Shown here: piece after piece, positions 33,069-40,494 of the stretch
Layout: every line of letters starts with the position of its first letter
Position numbering within the stretch: position 1 is the stretch's first letter
Source of the DNA: Vagococcus silagei
Lineage (GTDB): Bacteria; Bacillota; Bacilli; Lactobacillales; Vagococcaceae
Assembly: GCF_004795745.1 (NCBI RefSeq)
Contig: NZ_SDGV01000015.1
Coordinates: 23,526-87,525 of the forward strand
Direction: 5' to 3'
DNA length: 64,000 nucleotides
Made by a program: the position numbers and the translations under genes
The notes under the pieces: model-generated
What the model was told of the DNA's origin: nothing
The model's input: only the letters and a program-made list of their open reading frames with translations
The model's database searches: none

Positions 33069-34352
33069 ATGAAGAAATGGACAAAAGTTTTATTATCGAC
33101 AGCATTATTAGGTGCCGTAGTTGTAATAGCCGGCGCATGTGGAAACAAAGAAAAAGCAGTAGACACTAAATCTAGTAAAGGTGATAAAGAAAATATTGAA
33201 TTAAAAGTTACAACATGGAACTACGAGACAACACCAGAATTTGAAGCACTTTTCCGTGCTTTTGAAAAAGAAAATCCTGGCGTTAAAGTGAGTCCAGTCG
33301 ATATCGCTTCAGACGACTACGATACAAAAATTACAACAATGATGTCTAGTGGCGATGAGACAGATATTATTACAATGAAAAACTTACTTTCTTACTCTGG
33401 CTATGCTATGAGAAATCAATTAGTAGATGTAACTGATCATATTAAAGATTTAGATACAAAAGCTGCTAAAGAAAGTTATGACATGTTTGATATCGACGGT
33501 AAAACATATGCACAACCATATCGTACTGACTTCTGGGTACTATACTATAACAAAAAAATGTTTGATGATAAAAAAATTGAATACCCTGTTAACTTAACTT
33601 GGGAAGAATATGAAAAAGTTGCCAAAGATTTAACAGATACAGATACAGGTCAATTTGGTGCTTACCAACATACGTGGCGTTCAGTTGTTCAAGCAATGTC
33701 AGCAGCACAAAATGACAAAAACTTAACAAAAGCAAAATATGAATTCTTAAAAGAAGACTACGACCGTGTGTTACGTATGCAAGATGACAAATCAATCATG
33801 GATTATGGTACTGCAAAATCAACTGGTGTAACATATGCTTCACAATTTGAAAGTTCTAAAGCTGCAATGATGCCTATGGGTAGCTGGTATATGGCTGGTG
33901 TTTTAGCTAATAAAGACGCTGGTAAAACTGATGTTGACTGGGCAATCGCACCAGTTCCACAAAAGAAAAAAGGTGAAAACACAACATTTGGTTCACCAAC
34001 AGCCTTTGCAATTAACAAAAATGCTAAAAACCAAGAAATGGCTCAAAAATTCTTAGATTTTGCTTCAGGTGAAAAAGGTGCGAAAGTTTTAGCTGAAGTT
34101 GGTGTGGTTCCTTCATATAGAACAGATGCAATTAACAAATTATACTTCAGTAAAAAAGGTATGCCTACTGATGAAGCATCACAAAAAGCATTTAACCCAG
34201 ATACAATTCGTGTTGAATTCCCTGTAGACAAAAATGGTTCTGCAATCGACAAGATTTTACAAGAAGAACATGAATTAATTCTAGTTGGCGATTCTACTCC
34301 TGAAAAAGGTATTGCTAGCATGGAAAAACGTGTCGCTCAAGAAATTAAATAA
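33069..34352 (+). CDS. ABC transporter sugar-binding lipoprotein
   Basis: Start at ATG 33069, eight bases after GTGGAGGA; the in-frame ATG at 33054 overlaps that site. The 427-residue protein has a lipoprotein signal with Cys24 (IAGACG) and the family-1 extracellular solute-binding fold (LKVTTWNYETTPEFEALFRAFEKENPG, then AAMMPMGSWYMAG near 275). It should capture the oligosaccharides released at the surface and deliver them to the two permeases that follow. A strong hairpin after the stop probably raises its expression over the permeases. Confidence 0.92.
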   Translation: MKKWTKVLLSTALLGAVVVIAGACGNKEKAVDTKSSKGDKENIELKVTTWNYETTPEFEALFRAFEKENPGVKVSPVDIASDDYDTKITTMMSSGDETDIITMKNLLSYSGYAMRNQLVDVTDHIKDLDTKAAKESYDMFDIDGKTYAQPYRTDFWVLYYNKKMFDDKKIEYPVNLTWEEYEKVAKDLTDTDTGQFGAYQHTWRSVVQAMSAAQNDKNLTKAKYEFLKEDYDRVLRMQDDKSIMDYGTAKSTGVTYASQFESSKAAMMPMGSWYMAGVLANKDAGKTDVDWAIAPVPQKKKGENTTFGSPTAFAINKNAKNQEMAQKFLDFASGEKGAKVLAEVGVVPSYRTDAINKLYFSKKGMPTDEASQKAFNPDTIRVEFPVDKNGSAIDKILQEEHELILVGDSTPEKGIASMEKRVAQEIK

Positions 34353-34360
34353 GACCAATG

Positions 34361-34391
34361 AAGTGGTATTGATCAAGTTTCAATACCACTT
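34361..34391 (+). repeat. Intercistronic hairpin after the binding-protein gene
   Basis: Perfect 12-bp arms AAGTGGTATTGA (34361-34372) and TCAATACCACTT (34380-34391), followed by only TCTCTT. This fits a 3' mRNA-stabilising or partially terminating hairpin between binding-protein and permease genes. Confidence 0.8.
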
Positions 34392-34403
34392 TCTCTTAAA
34401 TGG

Positions 34404-34439
34404 AAGGAGGCCTATCATCAAAAGCTGATAGGATAAAGC
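34404..34439 (+). promoter_or_regulatory. Ribosome-binding site with inserted hairpin before permease gene
   Basis: AAGGAGG (34404-34410) is immediately followed by a hairpin CCTATCA-8-TGATAGG (34411-34432) and then ATAAAGC before ATG 34440. If the hairpin folds, the Shine-Dalgarno sequence sits seven bases from the start; unfolded, it is 29 bases away. Confidence 0.65.
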
Positions 34440-35342
34440 ATGGAAGCAAAACTTAAAGATAAACACAATCACAAATTAAGAAGGAAAAATACATTAACTG
34501 CGTATTCTTTTATATTACCGAATTTTATCGGGTTCTTCGTGTTTACACTGATACCTGTTGTTTTCTCACTCATTTTAGCTTTTACTGAATGGGATTCATT
34601 TTCAAAACCAAAATTCATTGGATTTCATAACTTCTCTAAAATGATGACAGATGAAACCTTTTGGATTTCCCTAAAGAATACCTTTATTTATACAATTGGT
34701 GTTGTGCCATTAACATTAGTATGCTCATTAGGAATTGCGATTCTTTTAAATCAAAAAATTCGTGGGATGAAATTTTTTAGAACGGCATTTTTCTTCCCTT
34801 ATGTAACATCACTAGTTGCCATTGCGGTTGTTTGGAATATGTTATTTCATCCAACAAAGGGACCAATTAATCAATTCCTAAAAATGTTTATTGAAAATCC
34901 TCCAGGGTGGACATCAAGTTCGCAATGGGCTTTAATAGCAATTATTATTGTTAGTATTTGGCGAAATATGGGTTATTATATGATCTTATATTTAGCAGGT
35001 TTACAAAGTATTCCCAAAGAATTGTATGAAGCATCAGTGATTGATGGTGCGAATAAGTGGAAACAGTTTACCAACGTGACACTACCATCATTAAGACCGA
35101 CAACATTTTTCGTTACAATCATGCTTGTGATTAACTGTTTCAAAATTTTTGATTTAGTTCAAGTAATGACAGACGGTGGACCAGGTCGTGCGACCAACGT
35201 GTTGGTTTATCAAATTTATAATGAAGCCTTTGTTAAATTTAACTTCGGCTATGCTTCAGCGATTGCCTTGATTCTATTTGTTATCGTTTTAGCGATTACA
35301 ATTATTCAATTTAAATGGAATCAAATTCAAGAAAGAGCCTAA
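34440..35342 (+). CDS. ABC sugar transporter permease, MalF-like
   Basis: A 300-residue inner-membrane permease with six helices. The cytoplasmic EAA loop reads YEASVIDGANKWKQFTNVTLPSLRP (start near residue 197), the coupling helix for the ATPase. Family size and the GRATNVLVYQIYNEAF segment match MalF/UgpA-type importers for carbohydrates. It pairs with the next gene. No ATPase gene is present in the locus, so it probably uses a shared MsmX-type ATPase encoded elsewhere. Confidence 0.92.
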   Translation: MEAKLKDKHNHKLRRKNTLTAYSFILPNFIGFFVFTLIPVVFSLILAFTEWDSFSKPKFIGFHNFSKMMTDETFWISLKNTFIYTIGVVPLTLVCSLGIAILLNQKIRGMKFFRTAFFFPYVTSLVAIAVVWNMLFHPTKGPINQFLKMFIENPPGWTSSSQWALIAIIIVSIWRNMGYYMILYLAGLQSIPKELYEASVIDGANKWKQFTNVTLPSLRPTTFFVTIMLVINCFKIFDLVQVMTDGGPGRATNVLVYQIYNEAFVKFNFGYASAIALILFVIVLAITIIQFKWNQIQERA

Positions 35343-35354
35343 GGAGAGATGAAA

Positions 35355-36224
35355 ATGGAGTTAGCTCAAAATCAAACGCTTAAAACAACTAAAGATAAAA
35401 AGAAACTCGCTCATCTTAAGACGACTTTGTTGATGATTTTATTAGTTTTTCTAACATTTTTAATGTTAGTTCCATTTTTATGGATGCTGTCGACTTCATT
35501 TAAAACGAATAATGAAGTATTTACAGTTCCAATTCAATGGATCCCTAAATCATTTCACCCAGAAAACTATTCAATTATTTGGAGTCGAATCCCTTTAGCG
35601 ACATTCTTTAAAAATACTGCATTTCTAAGTATTGTGATTACTTTAATTCAATTGTTTACTTCAAGTTTTGCAGCATATGGATTTTCGAAGATGCATTTCA
35701 AAGGCCGTGATATTTTATTTATCGCTTATATTGGAACAATTGCCGTACCTTGGCAGTCTTATATGATTCCACAATTTGTTATGATGCGTCATCTTAAATT
35801 AACCGATTCATTATGGTCACTCGTGTTACTACAAGCATTTAGTGCTTTTGGTGTATTTCTATTGAAACAGTATTATAGTAGTATTCCTGATGAGCTTTGT
35901 GAAAGTGCTCGTATCGATGGGTTGAGTGAATGGGGAATTTATCGTAGAATTATCTTACCGTTAACCAAACCAGCAATTGCTAGTTTAACAATTATTACTT
36001 TTGTAAATACATGGAATGACTATATGGGACCATTCATTTATTTAACTTCTCCAGAGAATAAAACAATTCAATTGGGATTAAAAATGTTTGTGGGTCTGTA
36101 TGATTCCGAGTTCGCTTTAATTATGGCTGCCTCTGTGGTATCGATTTTACCAGTCGCAATTGTATTCTTAAGTATGCAGAAGTATTTTGTAGAAGGAATT
36201 GCAACTTCTGGAATGAAAGGATAA
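35355..36224 (+). CDS. ABC sugar transporter permease, MalG-like
   Basis: I choose ATG 35355, eight bases after AAGGAG; ATG 35349 is too close to it. The 289-residue protein has six helices and the EAA loop CESARIDGLSEWGIYRRIILPLTKP near residue 180, plus the MalG-type N-terminal VPFLWMLSTSFKTNNEVF. It forms the transmembrane channel with the preceding permease, 12 bp away. Confidence 0.92.
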   Translation: MELAQNQTLKTTKDKKKLAHLKTTLLMILLVFLTFLMLVPFLWMLSTSFKTNNEVFTVPIQWIPKSFHPENYSIIWSRIPLATFFKNTAFLSIVITLIQLFTSSFAAYGFSKMHFKGRDILFIAYIGTIAVPWQSYMIPQFVMMRHLKLTDSLWSLVLLQAFSAFGVFLLKQYYSSIPDELCESARIDGLSEWGIYRRIILPLTKPAIASLTIITFVNTWNDYMGPFIYLTSPENKTIQLGLKMFVGLYDSEFALIMAASVVSILPVAIVFLSMQKYFVEGIATSGMKG

Positions 36225-36228
36225 AATC

Positions 36229-36891
36229 ATGCTTAAAAATCAACCTTATGATAACAATGTCTATATGAAGTTAATTAAATTTGTATCAGTATTTTTAATT
36301 TCAAATGTTGCTTTTACAGTGACAAACATACTATTATTTATCGCTTCTCTGTTTCTAGCAATTTCCAGTGCGAACTTTATTATTTTTGCAATTGCTTTTA
36401 TAGCATATGGTGTGTCTTTAATCACAACAATGTATGTGTTAGATCAATATAAGGAAGATCGCGATTTACCAGTTTTTAAAACCTATCTTATTGGGGTTAA
36501 GAAATTCTGGAAACAAGGGTTTATATACTGGCTACCAGTTTTAGTTGTCTCAATAATCGTATGTGTAGATATTTTATCTTTTACAAAACTTGAATTTGTA
36601 AAATGGTTGATTCCGATTTTTGTGATTATGTTTGTCATTACAGTCGGTTTAGGTATCAACATGATGTATTTCAAGATAAAAAATCCGCAAGGAACATGGA
36701 AAGATATTGCAACAATTTCAGTTTTCTATGCTTTGAAAAAATGGTATGTCTCACTTCTAAATGCGGTTCTTCTAGTATTGATGACGATTGTCATCTTTAT
36801 TAAACCACAATTTGGATATTTGATTACCCCTTCTATTTTTATTGGTTTACTCTTTTTAAATTGTAGCCAATTACACAAAAACAAAAAATAA
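36229..36891 (+). CDS. DUF624 (YesL-like) membrane protein
   Basis: A 220-residue protein with six hydrophobic helices, four bases after the preceding stop. Arrangement and size match DUF624/YesL proteins, which almost always accompany ABC sugar importers of the rhamnogalacturonan-type loci of Bacillus. Their precise role is not known; a membrane partner of the transporter is a common suggestion. The gene closes the operon before a strong terminator. Confidence 0.8.
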   Translation: MLKNQPYDNNVYMKLIKFVSVFLISNVAFTVTNILLFIASLFLAISSANFIIFAIAFIAYGVSLITTMYVLDQYKEDRDLPVFKTYLIGVKKFWKQGFIYWLPVLVVSIIVCVDILSFTKLEFVKWLIPIFVIMFVITVGLGINMMYFKIKNPQGTWKDIATISVFYALKKWYVSLLNAVLLVLMTIVIFIKPQFGYLITPSIFIGLLFLNCSQLHKNKK

Positions 36892-36893
36892 AT

Positions 36894-36937
36894 AAAAAAA
36901 CTCATCGATAACTAATTAGGCATCGATGAGTTTTTTT
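36894..36937 (+). terminator. Terminator of the uptake operon
   Basis: AAAAAAACTCATCGAT pairs perfectly with ATCGATGAGTTTTTTT across a 12-base loop. Confidence 0.93.
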
Positions 36938-36976
36938 AGTGCCAAGTTGTCTCAGGCGTGCTACACTGTGATAGAA

Positions 36977-37000
36977 ATTCTATTCGACAGAGAATAGAAT
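36977..37000 (+). repeat. Hairpin in the leader of the DEAD-box helicase gene
   Basis: Perfect 9-bp arms ATTCTATTC (36977-36985) and GAATAGAAT (36992-37000) with loop GACAGA, ending about nine bases before the ribosome-binding site. It has no T-run and may affect translation of the helicase gene. Confidence 0.6.
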
Positions 37001-37023
37001 CAAAAGTTCAAGGAGTTAATGAA

Positions 37024-38499
37024 ATGGATAATAATTTTAGGCATTTTAGTATAGATGAATCAATCATAAAAGCGTTAAATGTTTTAGGCTATACGCAGCC
37101 AACAGAGGTACAGAAACGGGTCATTCCGCTTCTTTTAGATGATAAAGATGTAATTGTAAAATCCCAAACTGGTAGTGGAAAAACAGCGGCATTTGGGATT
37201 CCAGTCTGTGAAAGAGTTGAGTGGGAAGAACGCGCTCCACAGGTTTTAGTGCTGACACCAACACGCGAACTGGCATTGCAAATTAAAGAAGAATTATTTA
37301 ATATTGGTCGCTATAAACGTTTGAAAGTTGAAGCAATCTTTGGAAAAAGTTCTTTCCAAGCGCAAGAGAAAAATTTAAAACAACGGACACATATCGTTGT
37401 CGCAACACCTGGACGCTTATTTGATCATATTGAACGTGGTACAATCAATTTAACTAAGATTGACACAGTGATTATTGATGAAGCAGATGAGATGTTTACG
37501 ATGGGCTTTATCGATCAACTAGATCGTATTCTTAAGATGTTACCTCGCGAGCGTACACAAGCGCTCTTTTCAGCGACAATGCCTGATGCAATTCAAAAAT
37601 TTACGAAGAAATTTTTAAAAATGCCTGAACTTATAGAAATTGAAAATCAAGATACTAAGAAAAAACGTATTACCCAGGAGTACGTGTATAGTGAAAATAA
37701 AATGAAGGCTCTTGAACAATTTCTGATTCTTGAAAATCCAGACAGTAGTATCATTTTTTGTAACACAAAGTTAATGGTTGATGATGTCAATCATGCTTTG
37801 AAAAAAATGGGTGCCGATGCACGCGCTTTGCATGGCGGGATGGAACAGCGTGATCGTAGCCGTGTGATTCAAGACTTTAAACGTGGTTACTTTAGACACT
37901 TAGTTGCAACAGATGTCGCAGCGAGAGGCTTGGATGTGTCAGCAATTGCGTTAGTGATTAATTTTGATAGTCCTGATTCGCCAGAAACGTATACTCATCG
38001 TATTGGCCGAACAGCTCGGTTTACGAATACAGGTCATGCTATTTCACTAGTCAATGATTTTGACCAGGAAAATTTTGAAGCGATATTGGCGCAAGAAAAG
38101 GCACATCTGAAAAAAAGAGTATTACCATCTGTAAGTGAAGTTGCTGCTGTTCAACAAGCATTTGGTTTGAAGCAAAGTCAAAAACCAGAAGTTAAGAAAG
38201 AGCAAGGCTTTGACTTTAAAGAAGAAATTATGAAGATTCATATTAATGCGGGCAAAAAACAAAAAATGCGCGCAGGTGACATCGTTGGTGCGCTATGCCA
38301 AATTGATGGTATGTCAGCAACAGATATTGGTGTCATTCAATTACTCGATATTTCAACTTTTGTTGAAATTCTTAATCATAAAGGACCTGAAGTTTTAAAA
38401 GCGTTACAAACATTGCCGATTAAAGGTCGACTGCGTAATGTGAATCAAGCTAATGAAACACGATACGAACAAGATATTAGACGTCAAAATAGACCATAA
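37024..38499 (+). CDS. dbpA: DEAD-box RNA helicase, DbpA/YxiN type
   Basis: Start at ATG 37024 after AAGGAG. The 492-residue protein carries the helicase motifs in order: Q motif (NVLGYTQPTEVQ), motif I SQTGSGKTA (near 46), Ia PTRELALQ, II DEAD at Asp152, III SAT, then VATDVAARGLDV and HRIGRTAR (about 305-335). The C-terminus (about 405-475, IHINAGKKQKMRAGDIVGAL) is the DbpA RNA-binding domain that directs these helicases to 23S rRNA hairpin 92 during 50S assembly. The leader hairpin hints at structure-dependent expression. Confidence 0.93.
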   Translation: MDNNFRHFSIDESIIKALNVLGYTQPTEVQKRVIPLLLDDKDVIVKSQTGSGKTAAFGIPVCERVEWEERAPQVLVLTPTRELALQIKEELFNIGRYKRLKVEAIFGKSSFQAQEKNLKQRTHIVVATPGRLFDHIERGTINLTKIDTVIIDEADEMFTMGFIDQLDRILKMLPRERTQALFSATMPDAIQKFTKKFLKMPELIEIENQDTKKKRITQEYVYSENKMKALEQFLILENPDSSIIFCNTKLMVDDVNHALKKMGADARALHGGMEQRDRSRVIQDFKRGYFRHLVATDVAARGLDVSAIALVINFDSPDSPETYTHRIGRTARFTNTGHAISLVNDFDQENFEAILAQEKAHLKKRVLPSVSEVAAVQQAFGLKQSQKPEVKKEQGFDFKEEIMKIHINAGKKQKMRAGDIVGALCQIDGMSATDIGVIQLLDISTFVEILNHKGPEVLKALQTLPIKGRLRNVNQANETRYEQDIRRQNRP

Positions 38500-38521
38500 T
38501 GGGAATAGACTAGTTAATAAA

Positions 38522-38550
38522 TTTACAAAAATTCTTAGGTATTGTAAACT
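38522..38550 (+). promoter_or_regulatory. Promoter of the structured RNA
   Basis: TTTACA (38522-38527), a 17-base spacer and TAAACT (38545-38550), placing the transcription start near 38557, just ahead of the nested helices. Confidence 0.65.
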
Positions 38551-38556
38551 AGAGTT

Positions 38557-38773
38557 ACTTCAAACGAACGGAGAGACTAATGTATGCTAAAACTATTAAC
38601 AGTTGCGTAAAATTTTAACGAATTGAAAGAGGAAAAAAACTGGTTTTTTGACTAGTTTATTTGTTGATTCCTCGCGCAACTTTTAAGTTTTAGCTAACCA
38701 TTAGTGAAAAGAAAGAGTCAGAAGACTCTTTCATTCAGCGTGGCAAGAAAGCTATTTCTTGCCACGCTTTTTT
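38557..38773 (+). ncRNA. Candidate structured RNA (sRNA, 6S-like, or attenuator leader)
   Basis: A promoter-to-terminator unit of about 217 nt without a normal gene. Perfect nested helices: ACTAATG/CATTAGT (38576-38582, 38699-38705), GCTAAAACT/AGTTTTAGC (38586-38594, 38686-38694), AGTTGCG/CGCAACT (38601-38607, 38675-38681), then GAGGAA/TTCCTC (38629-38634, 38668-38673) after a one-sided 20-base bulge, and an apical AAACT/AGTTT hairpin. A 9-bp GAAAGAGTC/GACTCTTTC hairpin (38711-38732) and a 13-bp terminator stem with six T (38738-38773) follow. A 12-codon frame with a GGAGAG site (38580-38618) overlaps the 5' strand. It could be a 6S-like RNA or a leader controlling the acetyltransferase gene downstream; I cannot name the family. 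Confidence 0.7.
38738..38773 (+). terminator. Terminator of the structured RNA
   Basis: Perfect 13-bp stem GCGTGGCAAGAAA / TTTCTTGCCACGC with loop GCTA and six T, located 83 bp before the acetyltransferase gene. Confidence 0.93.
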
Positions 38774-38856
38774 CTGTTTATTTGGAGGTGAGGCTCATTC
38801 ATAACGGCACAGGATAATTGAATATAAATTTAAAAAGATAGAAAGAAGGAATTAAG

Positions 38857-39729
38857 ATGCAGAAAATTATTAAAAATTTTAGAACGGACGACCGATTATT
38901 AACTTCATTTAATCAACTGGCAGAAGAAACATTTGGTTTTAATTTTTCATCCTGGATGAATACAGGATATTGGGATCAAACATACATTCCTTATGCAGTC
39001 GTTGAAGAGGGAGAAGTTTTAGCCAATGTATCAGTTAGTTTAGGGACTTTAAAAACGAAAGATGCAAGTTATCAAGTTGCACAAATTGGAACGGTGATGA
39101 CTAAAACAAGTGCACGAGGTCAAGGATTAGCAAGAAAACTAATGGAAAAAATCATGGCAGATTATGAAGATACCACTGATTTTATCTACTTGTTTGCGAA
39201 TGAATCAGTCCTTGATTTTTATCCTAAATTTGGTTTTACGCGCCAAACAGAAACCATAGATCGTTATCAAGTTGAAAGTGGTCAGTCGAGCACAAGTCAT
39301 CTTAAAAAAGTAACTTTTGAAGAAGTTCAGGCGCAACTTCAAGTATTTGTAAAAGCAAGAAATACTGATCATTTAGAGATGACGATTGAGAACCATCAAG
39401 CATTATCCATGTTTTATTATCAACTAGTATTTAGTGAAATAATCTATTATGCGCCGGACTTGTCATGTTTTGTCTGTTTTGAAATAGATGATTCACAATT
39501 ACACCTTTATGATGTGTTAGCTCAAACACCAATTCAATTAAAAGCGATCATTGCAGCGTTGCCTCTTGAAGGTATTGAAGAGATTATTTTTCATTTTCCA
39601 GTTAAAGATCGAGAAGGTTTAAAAATATCACGGAGAAACTTTAGTGATGACGATGATGCGCTTTTTATTAAGAGTAAGTCTCAAATTCCGCAAGATATAA
39701 CAAAGTTTCCTTTGTTTAACCATTCATAG
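38857..39729 (+). CDS. GNAT family N-acetyltransferase
   Basis: A 290-residue protein with the GNAT acetyl-CoA site around residues 80-110: VAQIGTVMTKTSARGQGLARKLME, where RGQGLA is the pyrophosphate-binding loop. A second half (about 145-290) is a further domain, as in Eis/two-domain acetyltransferases, without recognisable catalytic signature. The acceptor substrate is unknown. AGAAGGAATT ribosome-binding site. The RNA unit directly upstream ends in a terminator, so the gene may be controlled by that leader or have its own weak promoter. Confidence 0.8.
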   Translation: MQKIIKNFRTDDRLLTSFNQLAEETFGFNFSSWMNTGYWDQTYIPYAVVEEGEVLANVSVSLGTLKTKDASYQVAQIGTVMTKTSARGQGLARKLMEKIMADYEDTTDFIYLFANESVLDFYPKFGFTRQTETIDRYQVESGQSSTSHLKKVTFEEVQAQLQVFVKARNTDHLEMTIENHQALSMFYYQLVFSEIIYYAPDLSCFVCFEIDDSQLHLYDVLAQTPIQLKAIIAALPLEGIEEIIFHFPVKDREGLKISRRNFSDDDDALFIKSKSQIPQDITKFPLFNHS

Positions 39730-39732
39730 AAC

Positions 39733-39780
39733 AAAAAAACAGAAATGACGCGTTAGGCTTTAGCCTAGCGCGTCATTTCA
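39733..39780 (-). terminator. Terminator of the minus-strand tRNA-like transcript
   Basis: GAAATGACGCGTTAGGC pairs with GCCTAGCGCGTCATTTC (one wobble) over loop TTTA. Read on the minus strand it is followed by TGTTTTTTT, so it best terminates the tRNA-like transcript; it may also stop the convergent acetyltransferase gene. Confidence 0.85.
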
Positions 39781-39813
39781 ATTTATAAGGTGATGTTAAT
39801 TTTTGTTTTTCTA

Positions 39814-39908
39814 CGTGGATGGTAGGAGTCGAACCTACACCTTTTAAAAATTATGAAATAAACTCTTCGTTACCTCATAGAAACAAGTGAAACACCAAGT
39901 TCATCCAC
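39814..39908 (-). ncRNA. tRNA-like RNA with non-canonical D and anticodon arms
   Basis: On the minus strand a 7-bp acceptor stem GTGGATG (39908-39902) / CATCCAC (39821-39815) is closed perfectly, and directly inside its 3' strand lies a canonical T arm GTAGG-TTCGACT-CCTAC. One base (G) follows as discriminator, without encoded CCA. The rest does not fold as a normal tRNA: the D-arm position holds a tiny GGTG-TTT-CACT hairpin, and the anticodon position holds a 9-bp stem ATGAGGTAA/TTATTTCAT (two G-U pairs) with an eight-base loop CGAAGAGT. A TATAGT lies eight bases upstream and a strong terminator about 35 bases downstream, so it is probably transcribed. It may be a tRNA mimic or decayed tRNA gene. 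Confidence 0.65.
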
Positions 39909-40035
39909 ATCAATTACTATAAACATAGTATAAAATAAAGTTGTTGAAAGTTTGGTAAGAAAAAATGATTAAAGTTGGAAGAAAAGTTTAAAAAAAGCTT
40001 AATCTTTATAATAAAACTAAATTAGAAATAATTAC

Positions 40036-40088
40036 TTGAACAGACGTAGTAAAAGTGCTAAAATAAATTTACAACGAGAGACGTAGTA
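40036..40088 (+). promoter_or_regulatory. padR promoter with direct-repeat operator
   Basis: TTGAAC (40036-40041), 17-base spacer, TAAAAT (40059-40064). The ten-base word AGACGTAGTA occurs inside the spacer (40042-40051) and again at 40079-40088, 37 bp apart, fitting an autoregulatory operator. Confidence 0.7.
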
Positions 40089-40116
40089 TATCTATCGGAG
40101 TAAAAGGGGTGATGAG

Positions 40117-40446
40117 TTGATTAGTAGTGATGTTATTCGTGGTTATAATGATTCCATTATTTTGACCCTATTAAAAGAAGAAGATTCCTATGGTTACGAA
40201 ATTTCAAAAACAATTCGCGAACGATCTAATGAAAAATATATTATTAAAGAAACGACACTCTATTCAGCGTTTACGCGTTTACAGAAAAAAGGGCTGATTG
40301 AATCTTATCCAGGCGATGAAACGCATGGTAAGAAAAGAACGTATTATCATATTACTGATGAAGGCTTAGATTTTTTAGATGAAAAACGTCTTGAATGGCA
40401 GATCACGCAAGAGGTGGTTGAAGTATTTTTAGGCCAGAGTGAATAA
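40117..40446 (+). CDS. PadR family transcriptional regulator
   Basis: A 109-residue PadR winged-helix protein, TTG start seven bases after AAGGGG. The fold is seen in ILTLLKEEDSYGYEISKTIRE (16-36), the recognition helix KETTLYSAFTRLQKKGLIES and the wing KKRTYYHITDEG. The next gene encodes a HAAS membrane protein, a pairing very common in Firmicutes, where PadR represses its own two-gene operon. The direct repeats over the promoter support autoregulation. Ligand unknown. Confidence 0.92.
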   Translation: MISSDVIRGYNDSIILTLLKEEDSYGYEISKTIRERSNEKYIIKETTLYSAFTRLQKKGLIESYPGDETHGKKRTYYHITDEGLDFLDEKRLEWQITQEVVEVFLGQSE

Positions 40447-40494
40447 ACTTAATAAATAAGCGTGTAGAATAAGAATAATGGAGGAGCTGAAAAG

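Noticed and set aside
38576..38773. T-box leader for the acetyltransferase gene
   Set aside because: No AGGGUGGNACCGCG-type T-box sequence and no aminoacyl or amino-acid gene downstream.
39814..39908. Ordinary class II tRNA (Leu or Ser)
   Set aside because: No D stem can be formed and no 7-base anticodon loop with a 5-bp stem is possible at the required position, although length would suit.
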